Positions 51,709-60,700 of a DNA stretch of 64,000 nt are shown here, piece by piece. Numbering within the stretch: the stretch's first letter is position 1; every line of letters starts with the position of its first letter. Source of the DNA: an uncultured Bacteroidales bacterium. Lineage in GTDB: Bacteria; Bacteroidota; Bacteroidia; Bacteroidales; P3. The notes beneath the pieces were generated by a model. That model searched no databases, was not told the DNA's origin, and was given only the letters and a program-made list of their open reading frames with translations. The position numbers were made by a program, and so were the translations under genes. The stretch covers positions 62,001 to 126,000 of the forward strand of contig ONLQ01000002.1 in the NCBI GenBank assembly GCA_900318665.1, written 5' to 3'.

Positions 51709-53661
51709 CTATACTGTTTGATTGTTGGTGCGGATGTACTGGATGGCCATCATGGTTAGATCGTCGCTTTGTTCGGCGTTGGCTACGAAGTGGCTGACGG
51801 AGTCTTTCATGAGGGCGATGAGTTGGCGTGGCTCGTGCTGCTGCTTGGCAAGTGCCTTGGCTGCCACATCGTTGATGCGCTCCATTTGGAACTGTGCGTG
51901 GTTGGAGTCCTCGGCTTCGGTGAGACCGTCGGTGAAGAGGAAGATGGTGGTGCCGGTGGAAATTTGCGTCTCTTGCAGCGTGTATTTCCATGAGGGGTCG
52001 AAACCCACTGGGATGTTGGCGTCGCAAGGCAGCATGCTGACGTCGGGACCCACGAGCAGTGGCGCGTCGTGGCCAGCGTTGCAATAGTGCAGATGGCCAG
52101 TGGAGAGGTCGAGCACGCCGACGAGGAGGGTGACGAAAAGGAAGGACTCGTTCATCTCGGCCAGGCTGTTGTTTATGCCGGTCATGATGCGGTCGGGCAT
52201 AGTCTCGTGGGCTGACACACTTCGGAACACCGAGCGTGTGACAGCCATGAAGAGCGATGAGGGTATGCCTTTGCCCGAGACGTCGCCGATGCAGAAGAAG
52301 AGTCTGCCGTCGCGGAAATAGAAGTCGAAGAGGTCGCCACCAACCTGCTTGGCGGGGGTCAGCGAGGCGTAAATCTGCACGTCGTCGCGGTCGGGATATG
52401 AGGGGAAGTTCTTGGGCAGCATGCCTTTCTGTATGCCGCTGGCCACCTGTAGGTCGCGCTCGATGGAGGCTTTCTGCGAGGTGGTCTCTTTTAGTTTCTC
52501 GATGTAGCGTACAAGCGACTGCTGCATATTGCCGAAGGAGTGGCTGAGTTGGCCAATCTCGTCGATACGTTGGAAATCGGGCAGTTCGGTCTTGAATTGA
52601 CCGGAGGCTATGTTCTCGGCTTCGTCGGCCAGTTGGCGCAGTGGGCGCAGTTCGTGGGTAATGATGTTGATGAAGAAATAGAGCATCAGCAGCAGACCGA
52701 GGAGGAAGATGGTCATGACGTTGCGACTCAAACGATTGAGGCTGCTGAAAATGTCTTTTTCGTGGCATACGATGGCCATACTGTAGCCCGTTTGTCCGAG
52801 AGGTTTATAGAATACGTAGCAGTCTTCGCCGTCCACGTTCATGTGCTTCATGCCTTCCTCGCCGCGCTGCATGGCGTAGCCAAGAGCAGAGAGGGCTGTG
52901 TCGGGATTCTCGATGGTCTGTGTGAAGATGGTCTGGCGGCTGATTTTGGTGCTGTCGGGGTGGACGAAATAGGTGCCGCCACGGCCAATCATGATGCTGT
53001 ATGAATTGGGGTAGGGCTTGACGGCAGAGACTGTCTGCGACAGCCAGTTGAGCGAGAGGCTGGTGCTGACAACGCCTATCATCTTGCCTGTTTCGTCCTT
53101 GAGGGCTTGGCAGTAACTTGTCACCATCTCGGAGGTGTTGGTATTCTCGTCGTAGTCCATGTAAGGCTCTGTCCAACAGGGCTTGTCGAGCAGCGTTGGC
53201 ATGAGGTACCAGTCCATGAAGAAATACTGATTGTTGTCGCTGCCGTCCTGTATGGTGCGGATGGAGTTGCCGTCGTGCTTGGAGTAGGCCGAGAAATAGC
53301 GCCCGTACTCTTTGTAATGGTATGGCTCGAAGCCTATGGAGCAGTTGAATAATTCAGGATTATTCTCCAATATGCTGCGGCTGTAAACAAACATGGAGTC
53401 GGCGTTCTGGTGGTGGCGCTGCACGAGCCACATGGCCATATTGCTGGCTCCCTCGACGCGGTTCAAGATGCCTTCGACACGCAGAGAGGTATTGTTGAGA
53501 ATCTGCGTTGCACGGTTTATGGCCTCCTGTTGCACTGCGTCGCGCGATTCGATGGAGATGAAGCCGAGGGTTGCGAGGAAGATGGCAGCGGCAAACAGGA
53601 CCACCCACAGGCTGACCCTGACAGAGAGTTTGCGGCGGATATAAGCGATGATTTTCTTCAT
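51709..53661 (-). CDS. Membrane-bound SpoIIE/RsbU-type serine phosphatase with sensor domain
   Basis: 650 residues. TM1 (about 17-37), an extracytoplasmic Cache-like sensor domain (about 40-305, with GDGSNNQYFFMDWYLMP-type features), TM2 (about 312-333), HAMP (about 334-388: RIDEIGQLSHSFGNMQQSL), a helical linker (QVASGIQKGMLP), and a PP2C/SpoIIE phosphatase domain (about 430-645: VGGDLFDFYF, FCIGDVSGKGIPSSLFMA, DDLTMMAIQY). The metal-binding Asp residues are present. Proteins like this dephosphorylate anti-anti-sigma factors in partner-switching pathways. It is the last gene of the ABC-transporter series, 15 nt after the NMT1-like gene. Confidence 0.85.
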   Translation of the reverse strand: MKKIIAYIRRKLSVRVSLWVVLFAAAIFLATLGFISIESRDAVQQEAINRATQILNNTSLRVEGILNRVEGASNMAMWLVQRHHQNADSMFVYSRSILENNPELFNCSIGFEPYHYKEYGRYFSAYSKHDGNSIRTIQDGSDNNQYFFMDWYLMPTLLDKPCWTEPYMDYDENTNTSEMVTSYCQALKDETGKMIGVVSTSLSLNWLSQTVSAVKPYPNSYSIMIGRGGTYFVHPDSTKISRQTIFTQTIENPDTALSALGYAMQRGEEGMKHMNVDGEDCYVFYKPLGQTGYSMAIVCHEKDIFSSLNRLSRNVMTIFLLGLLLMLYFFINIITHELRPLRQLADEAENIASGQFKTELPDFQRIDEIGQLSHSFGNMQQSLVRYIEKLKETTSQKASIERDLQVASGIQKGMLPKNFPSYPDRDDVQIYASLTPAKQVGGDLFDFYFRDGRLFFCIGDVSGKGIPSSLFMAVTRSVFRSVSAHETMPDRIMTGINNSLAEMNESFLFVTLLVGVLDLSTGHLHYCNAGHDAPLLVGPDVSMLPCDANIPVGFDPSWKYTLQETQISTGTTIFLFTDGLTEAEDSNHAQFQMERINDVAAKALAKQQHEPRQLIALMKDSVSHFVANAEQSDDLTMMAIQYIRTNNQTV

Positions 53662-53676
53662 AATAGAGGGGCTTCT

Positions 53677-54642
53677 TTACTTCTGCGGGATTAATTCCTC
53701 ATAGGGAACTTCGCGTTTGAGCATTTTGTTTTCTATCATCAGTTGGTTGGCCAGTTGCACCATGTCGGGACGCAGGCGGAACTCGCGTTTCTTGGACTCG
53801 CGGTCCACCTGCAGGCGTAGCACCTCTTTGAGCATAAGGCGCTGAATGACGCAGTTGGTGGCTATATGCTCATGGTCTATGTACTGCATCACTATTTCCA
53901 ACGCCTCTTCGGGGTGCTGGGCGGCCCACTCCCAGCCTTTGCGGCTGGCCTGGGCGAAGCGGTGTGCCTCTTCTTTGTGGGTTTCGTAGTATTCGCGCGA
54001 CATATAGACGCCGTCCTCCTGCACGTTGTAGCCGTGGTCGCAGAAGCGATAGACATTCTTGTCCGTAATCTTGACACCCGCCTGTACCAACTGGTAGTAC
54101 TCGTTGTAACTCATGGCCAGTGTGGCGTCAAGTGCTCCAGCGATAAAAAGGTTGATGTTCTGTGCGAAGTGCACCCATTGATAGTTGAGATTGTCTTTGT
54201 TGCTCATGCAGATGGCCAATTGGCCGAAGCCTACGCTCCAAATGCCGACTCGTGCGCCTTTCTGTGTCAGAGGGTCTTTGCCGTTGGCTGAGACTATGAC
54301 CATGGCGTTGTTCATGGAGGTTTGTAGGATGTTGACCAGCGGTATGCCGTCGCCCACAATCTCCATAGCCTGACAGAGTTGCAGTGTGGTGGCCTGGCAC
54401 TTGTTTTGGCGCATACGCAACATGGCGGGCTGTGTGGGTGATGGATGCTCGATGCGCACATTCACGCCAGCCTTACGGTAAAAACCCTTGGCCTCGGCCA
54501 CATAGTAGCCGGCAAATTGTGCTTGTGCCGTCCATTGGGGTGTGAACACGATGGTGTCGCTCTGTGCGTTGGCTGTCTGCATCATGCCTATCAGAAGCGT
54601 GATGCAGACGATAGCAATCCATTTTTTTATTGTTTTGTGCAT
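53677..54642 (-). CDS. NMT1/THI5-like periplasmic substrate-binding protein
   Basis: 321 residues. A Sec signal peptide (MHKTIKKWIAIVCITLLIGMMQTANAQ) precedes a bilobed binding protein of the ABC transporter/NMT1 type: VFTPQWTAQAQFAGYYVAEA, GFYRKAGVNVRI, GARVGIWSVGFGQLA and a helical C-terminus. Relatives bind thiamine precursors or sulfonates. The gene lies 6 nt after the ATPase gene and 15 nt before the SpoIIE-type phosphatase, but no dedicated permease for it is encoded here, so it may act as a sensor ligand-binder. Confidence 0.8.
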   Translation of the reverse strand: MHKTIKKWIAIVCITLLIGMMQTANAQSDTIVFTPQWTAQAQFAGYYVAEAKGFYRKAGVNVRIEHPSPTQPAMLRMRQNKCQATTLQLCQAMEIVGDGIPLVNILQTSMNNAMVIVSANGKDPLTQKGARVGIWSVGFGQLAICMSNKDNLNYQWVHFAQNINLFIAGALDATLAMSYNEYYQLVQAGVKITDKNVYRFCDHGYNVQEDGVYMSREYYETHKEEAHRFAQASRKGWEWAAQHPEEALEIVMQYIDHEHIATNCVIQRLMLKEVLRLQVDRESKKREFRLRPDMVQLANQLMIENKMLKREVPYEELIPQK

Positions 54643-54648
54643 TGGAGA

Positions 54649-55719
54649 TTATACTAATAGTTTTATGCGGAATCCTCGGGTGGTTGGTTCTTCGATGATT
54701 TGTTGGCAAAGAGGTGCAAGTTGTCCGCGTTGAGCATCGTTGAGCGGGGTGTTCTCCATGCCCTGTACCATGAAGTCGAGATGGGTGTCCGACGACAGTT
54801 CGCTCTGGGTGATGCGCACTGTCATGGGGCGGTAGGCTGCCATGATGTCGTCCATCATCAGTTTGACCAATGTCTCTGCACGCTTGTACTTGTCGGAGAT
54901 GTTGTATTTGATGCAGAAGAGGTTGATGGCGGTGTACATGCCGAGGAAGTCGAAATCGGGACCGTCAACCTCGAATACCTGTTTGCGTATGCGCTGCACA
55001 AAGGCCTTGGTGGCGCTGCGGTGGGGGTTCTCGAAGATTTGCTGCGGTGTGCCGTCTTCGTGGATAACGCCCTCGTACATAAAGAAGATGCGCGTGCTGA
55101 CGTCGCGTGCAAACTTCATCTCGTGGGTGACGATGAGCATAGTCATGCCTTCTTTGGCTAGTTGGCGAATGACGCTGAGCACCTCGCCCACCATAGTGGG
55201 GTCGAGTGCCGAGGTGGGTTCGTCGAAAAGTATGGCCTCTGGGTGCATGGCGAGCGCACGGGCTATAGCCACACGCTGTTTCTGACCGCCTGAGAGGCTT
55301 GAGGGATAGACGTCGGCTTTCTCTACCATGCCAACTTTGCGCAGCAGAGCAAGGCCTTCTTCGCGGGCCTTTTCGATGTCCTCTTTGAGGATTTTGCATG
55401 GCGCATACATCACGTTTTCGAGTACCGTCATGTGGTCGAAGAGGTTGAAGTTTTGGAACACCATGCCCATCTTGCGACGGAGTTTGTGGACAGGATAGCC
55501 TTTGGCAAGGATGTTCTCGCCGTCAACTATGATGCTGCCGCCGGTGGGAGGGTCTAAGAGGTTGATGGCACGCAGGAAGGTGCTTTTGCCCGTTCCGGAG
55601 GGGCCTATGATGCAGATGACCTCGCCGGGCTTGATTTCACAGTTGACATCTTTTAGCACCTGAAAGGTGGTGCCATCGGGATCGTAATATGTTTTGCTGA
55701 GATGAGAAATAGTAATCAT
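54649..55719 (-). CDS. Amino-acid ABC transporter ATPase with extra C-terminal domain
   Basis: 356 residues; polar amino-acid ABC ATPases are usually about 240. Residues 1-240 have Walker A (GPSGTGKSTFL), the signature LSGGQKQRVAIARAL and Walker B (ILFDEPTSALD), closest to GlnQ. Residues about 250-356 form an added domain (YTAINLFCIKYNISDKYKRA, KLMMDDIMAAY, LDFMVQGMENTPLND, TRGFRIKLLV) that somewhat resembles a degenerate RsbW/HATPase fold; this is a weak inference. It overlaps the permease gene by 4 nt (ATGA). Confidence 0.85.
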   Translation of the reverse strand: MITISHLSKTYYDPDGTTFQVLKDVNCEIKPGEVICIIGPSGTGKSTFLRAINLLDPPTGGSIIVDGENILAKGYPVHKLRRKMGMVFQNFNLFDHMTVLENVMYAPCKILKEDIEKAREEGLALLRKVGMVEKADVYPSSLSGGQKQRVAIARALAMHPEAILFDEPTSALDPTMVGEVLSVIRQLAKEGMTMLIVTHEMKFARDVSTRIFFMYEGVIHEDGTPQQIFENPHRSATKAFVQRIRKQVFEVDGPDFDFLGMYTAINLFCIKYNISDKYKRAETLVKLMMDDIMAAYRPMTVRITQSELSSDTHLDFMVQGMENTPLNDAQRGQLAPLCQQIIEEPTTRGFRIKLLV

Positions 55720-57185
55720 AACACTTTGTTTTTAGGGAGAGCTAATTCGATTAGTTTGCCGAGCAACCATGCCAGCAGGAAGTAGAGAATGGTGACAATA
55801 AGCAGTGGCACGAAAGCGTCGAAGGTACGGCTGCGTATGATGTCGCCTGCACGTGTGATGTCCTGTATGGCGATGTAGCCCACGATGGAGGTCCCTTTCA
55901 GTAGATTGATGCACTGCCCTTTGAAGAGCGGAAGCCCGCGGCGAATGGCCTGCGGCAGAACAATGTTGGTGAAGGTCTGCATACGGGTGAAGCCCAGTGC
56001 CAGACCGGCTTCGGTCTGCCCATGAGGTATGGCGTCAAGCGAGGTGCCGTAGATGTCGGCAGCCGACGATGCGAAAGTCATGGCAAAGGCGATGATGGCC
56101 ACTATTGAGGGCGATAGGCCGCTGTTGGAGAAGAAAACATAGAATAGGATGAGCAGCAGCACCAGTTGAGGTATGCCTGCCACAACCCAGTTGTAGCCTG
56201 CCGCTATCTTGACCAGCCATTTGCGGCGGCTGCGCATCATTAGGAACAGACCTATGCCCAGCAGCGAGCCGAAGAGGATGGCGAAGATGCTGATTTTGAC
56301 AGTCTCCCATAGACCTTGGACTATGAAGAGCCAGCGTTTCTCTACCAGCAGGTTGCGCTCGAAACTCTTTTTGAGCCAGGGCAGGAAGCCAGAGTTCTTA
56401 TGTTTTGCCTCCTTGTCTATAACATAGTAGGCGCCGGTGAACTCGTGGTAGGGGTCGGCGAAAAGGAACATCTGCTTGCGCTCATCGGTGACGAAGATGC
56501 CGCCAATCATGATGTCGGCAGCACCAGTGTTGAGGGCTATGATGGCCGATGAGAAATCGATATACTTGATTTCCAGAGGTCTATTGAGTTTGGCACCCAG
56601 AGCACGGGCTATGTCCACCTCGATGCCATACCACTCGTTGCCCACCATGAAGGATAGCGGCGCTATGGAGGTTGAGGTAACAACCTTCAGGGGCTTGCCT
56701 TGTGGCTGTGGCGGCACTTCGGGGTAACTCTTTATGGAGGTGTATTTCTCATTAATCCAGAGGTCTTTGATTTGCGCCATGCGTCCGTCCTGTTCCATTT
56801 CTTTCTGGACTTCGTTGCAGGCTTGTGTCAGTTCCTCGTTGTTCTTGTTGAAGACTAGAGCGGTGGGGAAGAGGAAAGGCTCTTTGAGTGCAATCTTGAG
56901 GCACTGCTCTTTGCGGATTACGGCACTGAATATAATCTCGTCTTCCAGCATGACGTCAACCTTGTCGGTCAGTAGGGCTTGCAGGTCGTCGGAGGGGGTC
57001 ATGAAGCGGTGCAGTTCAATGTCGGTGCGGGGAGTGAGGTGGATGTCGTGGAAACCGCCCGTCGAAACGCCTACGCGCAGGCCAGCAAGGTCGGCCTCGC
57101 TTTGCAATTCGATGGTCTTCTGCTTGCCTCCCGAACAGGAGAGGAGAAGCACTGCCGTAAATAGCAATAAGAATATTTTTTTCAT
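55716..57185 (-). CDS. Fused amino-acid binding protein and ABC permease
   Basis: 489 residues. The lipobox LLLSCSG anchors the start. Two binding-protein modules in tandem follow: about 28-150 (LAGLRVGVSTGGFHDIH) and 167-262 (LKVVTSTSIAPLSFMVGNEW, GIEVDIARALGAKLNRP, GAADIMIGGIFVTDERKQ). Then comes the permease (about 280-485) with five or so helices and the EAA loop IPHGQTEAGLALGF. This is the polar amino-acid uptake type (His/Glu/Gln/Arg). The two-module binding part is uncommon. It is co-translated with the ATPase. Confidence 0.87.
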   Translation of the reverse strand: MKKIFLLLFTAVLLLSCSGGKQKTIELQSEADLAGLRVGVSTGGFHDIHLTPRTDIELHRFMTPSDDLQALLTDKVDVMLEDEIIFSAVIRKEQCLKIALKEPFLFPTALVFNKNNEELTQACNEVQKEMEQDGRMAQIKDLWINEKYTSIKSYPEVPPQPQGKPLKVVTSTSIAPLSFMVGNEWYGIEVDIARALGAKLNRPLEIKYIDFSSAIIALNTGAADIMIGGIFVTDERKQMFLFADPYHEFTGAYYVIDKEAKHKNSGFLPWLKKSFERNLLVEKRWLFIVQGLWETVKISIFAILFGSLLGIGLFLMMRSRRKWLVKIAAGYNWVVAGIPQLVLLLILFYVFFSNSGLSPSIVAIIAFAMTFASSAADIYGTSLDAIPHGQTEAGLALGFTRMQTFTNIVLPQAIRRGLPLFKGQCINLLKGTSIVGYIAIQDITRAGDIIRSRTFDAFVPLLIVTILYFLLAWLLGKLIELALPKNKVL

Positions 57186-57234
57186 TGATGAAAGATGTTA
57201 TTGGAGTTTAATGAGATTGGAAGCGTACGGTGGC

Positions 57235-57705
57235 TCACTTTGCCGAGACGAGGGTAAAAAGAGGATTAAAGGGCTCGCTCACAGTGCCGTAGCGAGCATC
57301 GGACATATATTCGAACACGTCTTTGGCTTCGAAGATGCATTGAAGAGCATCGCTGTAGTAGCGGAGAGTAATCATTTTGCTTGTAGCCTCGCCTTCGGGC
57401 GGAATGATGTAAAGATAGAATAGGTCGTCTTCTGGCTCGGCAACGCCAATGCAAACATTATTGCAAAAAGCGGCAAGAAGGTCGTTGTCGGAGAACATTT
57501 TGGCATCGCTGTAGGCTATACCTGGATTGTAAATATCGACTCTGACTATGGCTGTCATGCTTGACGAGTAGTCGTAGTCATCGCTGATGCTCCATGATGG
57601 ACGTTCTACGGTCCCCAAAGGTCTATTGTTTTTGGACTCTTTGCGACAGCCTGCAAAAATAAGCACGGCGCACAATGTGGCAATTAGAAAGATATTTTTT
57701 TTCAT
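57235..57705 (-). CDS. Small lipoprotein sharing a domain with the giant secreted protein
   Basis: 156 residues. The signal peptide ends LIFAGC followed by RKES. The mature domain runs PSWSISDDYDYSSSMTAIVR, LLAAFCNNVCIGVAE, YLYIIPPEGE and ends GTVSEPFNPLF. The same order (SSM, then AAFY.NECVGLA, then YITIYG) appears in the giant protein encoded 72 nt upstream, near 59240-58930, and a third version (VLAYVGQELAGVA, then GTPREPVLLDF) near 58290-57980. Function unknown. It may be a surface partner of the giant protein. Confidence 0.7.
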   Translation of the reverse strand: MKKNIFLIATLCAVLIFAGCRKESKNNRPLGTVERPSWSISDDYDYSSSMTAIVRVDIYNPGIAYSDAKMFSDNDLLAAFCNNVCIGVAEPEDDLFYLYIIPPEGEATSKMITLRYYSDALQCIFEAKDVFEYMSDARYGTVSEPFNPLFTLVSAK

Positions 57706-57733
57706 GATTATCTTTATTTTTGAATAAATCGGT

Positions 57734-57763
57734 GTAGAGGCAAAGCGTTGGCAATGCCTCTAC
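57734..57763 (-). terminator. Hairpin between giant gene and small lipoprotein gene
   Basis: GTAGAGGCA and TGCCTCTAC form a 9-bp perfect stem with a 12-nt loop. On the - strand ATTTATTCAAAAATA follows, so it is a possible weak terminator or attenuator after the giant gene. Confidence 0.5.
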
Positions 57764-57777
57764 AATCCGAATTAGTG

Positions 57778-60700
57778 TTATCGTTTAATGAGTTTCAGCG
57801 GTTCTGCCTGTTTTTGTTTGTCGGGAACAGCAATATACACGCCGGTGGCAATGTTGAGACGGTTGATATATTCCTGTACCTGCTGTTCGCTCTGGGCATC
57901 TTTAATCTCGCCAATGAGGCGGCCTATAGTAGAGTAGATACGCACATCGGCGGGATATATTGTCTTGGAAGATTTCTCGGAGAAATCAAGCAGAACGGGC
58001 TCGCGCGGTGTACCGTGGTGGTCGTTGGCTCTGTAGGAGAACATTGGACGTGTGGTTGCTACATGAGCATCGTTCTGTTCCAGACGGAACGTTACCTGTG
58101 CCGCCTTGTCGCTGCTGACGGTGATGAAGAAGAGAGTCTTGCCATCCACCACCTGCGGACGTGCCACGCCTGCCAGTTCCTGACCGACGTAGGCCAGCAC
58201 ACGGGTGTTTGCGGGGTCGAGGTTCTCTATGGCATCCTTTACCTCGTCGGGCTGCGATGCCGAGGTGTCCAGCGCGGCAATGAGGGTCATGTTGCTAGCG
58301 GCGTTGGGGTTGTGGAACTCCACACAATCGTTATCGCAGTCCTCGGTTGCTGAGCCTTTTTTGGTGAACTTGGAATGGGTATGGTTGTAGAAATGCAATG
58401 GGACAGTGCCTCTGCCCAGACGAACCATGAGGTAGCCCTGTCCTGGACGTATGGCGGTAAGGTTGCCGACCCAATCCCTCTCTTCAGAGAAATAGGCGAA
58501 CTGGTCGTGACTTTTCAGCAGGTCGCCAGGCGTAGCGTTTTCATAGTAGTCGGACATAGCATAGGAAATGTTTGTTGTCTCGTTCATCAGGCAGGGGAAT
58601 TCATTCCATGCTCCGTTGCCTCGTAGGTTGATGTAGCGCAGTGAATCGTCTAGTACCTTAGCGGTAACTCCTATGGTGTTGCCGGCTCCACAATAGACCA
58701 TATAGACATGGCGAGTGTCGAAAGTTTTCAGTTTGCCGGAGAATGCTTCCTGATGTTCGGAGAAAGAGGAGAATATGCTTGAATTTGGGCTCTTGATCAG
58801 GTCGCCATCATTCCATGGATCGGTAGCATATATCGAACTGTTGATGTCGACGTTGTCCAAGAGGAGGTTGAAGGATATCCAATTCCAACCTGGTGTGAGA
58901 TCAATCTGCTGAGTCTCACTGCCACTGGTGGAGAGAATCATAGGATTGTTGGTGCTGCAGCCTATCATGCTGCCATCAACATAAACCAGGCCATTGGTGT
59001 TGGTCGTGAGTTGCAGCACCTTGCCGGTAGAGGCACGCCAGAGTTTGAATGTGAGAGGTCTGCCCATCATCTCGGCGTTGCCATAGATAGTGATGTACAC
59101 CTCGGAGCGTCCAGTAGTGTTGTCGAAAGAGACATTGGCCAAGCCAACACATTCGTTGCGGTAGAATGCGGCCACACGGTCGTTTGGGTCGGTATCGTAT
59201 TCGTCGCCAATCTTCACTCTTCCGCATACCGACATACTGCTGGGATATTTGTTTCTGTCAATCTCATCCCATGGGCAGACGGCTTTGACTGTGTATTCGA
59301 CAATGAGCGGGTCGCTCAGGCCGTCTTCGTCGGTCAGGTAGATAACGTCGGAATAGACACCCACCGGCAGGTCGGGGCTGAAGTAGAGACGCACTGTGGC
59401 GAAAGCCGTAGGATTGACGGAGCCATACTCTACGTCGGCGGACAGCCATTCGGGTATAGATTCGAGGGTGTACTGGTGGCGTTTGCCGCTGTGGTTGGTG
59501 AAAGTAACATCTATATAGCCATCTTTGTTTGTAAAGATGTTATTATTATTGGTGCTAACAATGGCTTGGCGGTAGTCCCATTTGAGGGCGTTGTGGTCCA
59601 CATAGGCCGTCCACATTACGGGCGACTGCATGGGGTTGCCGTTCAGGTCTTCCACGTCGCGCACCGTCACGTAGATGCTTTGCTTGTTGATTTCGCGATC
59701 CTGCATTTTGAGGTTGATGAGGAGTTCGTCGCCGTTGAACGACCAGTCGAAATTCAACTTGGTAAGATGGCCATAGTTACGCACAGGGGCGTAGATCTGC
59801 TTGTCGGTGTAGGGAGCAAAGTCGGTGATGCCTGTAATGAGCGGTATCACTTTGTTGATTACCGTGCCGTTGGAGAGGCGGAACTCGCGTTGGTCGTTGG
59901 GCGAGAAAACGAGTTCCATGATGCCGTTGCTGTTCTTGCGTTGCTCCTCGAAAGGCAGATAGGCCATCAAGCCCATTTCGTCGCCTGCAGGGGTGATGTT
60001 GTAATATTGTTCCAAGATGCTTTTTGGGAGAGCCTGTTCGAAAATGATGAACTCGTCGAGGTTGCCCTCAAAGCCGTTGCCGCCAAGATACATATCGCCA
60101 CTCAAGGCCGACAGCGAGGTGGCAGCATAGGACTGTTTCAGACTGCCATCGAGGTAGATGGAAACGGTGTTGTATGTACGGTTGATGACTAACACAAAGT
60201 GGTGCCAATCATTGGCGGTGACGTCGCATATCTCACGAGTGTTGGCGGTTTGCACACCGTGGCGCACTTCGTGGGTTGTTCCGTCGTTGGTAATCATCAG
60301 TTTGCCGTTCTCGATGAAGATGCGTGTGCCAACCTCGTAGGGAATATCGACGATGGAGTCGGTGACGGTGTCGTGTGTGAATGTTAGATGTTTCACCTTG
60401 GTGTCATAACCTGCGGAGTAGATGGTGCCTTGGTTGGTCTTGTTGCGGAACCACAGCATCATGGTTTCGTCCTGAGCGGCATTGCGCGACATAAGGTTGC
60501 CGTTGAGAGCCACGCGTTGCGTGTTGTCGAGTTTCAGCGAAACGCCTTTGGGCAGAGTCCAACTGATGCCATTGGTGTATAGTGTGGCACTTTTGGCGTA
60601 GTCGGTGATGTCGACACCACGTCCCTCGTTCATACGGTAGTAGGCCACCAGTTCCTTTTCGTAGCCCGTCAGGTATTTCATGTTCGTTGCGCTAATCTCG

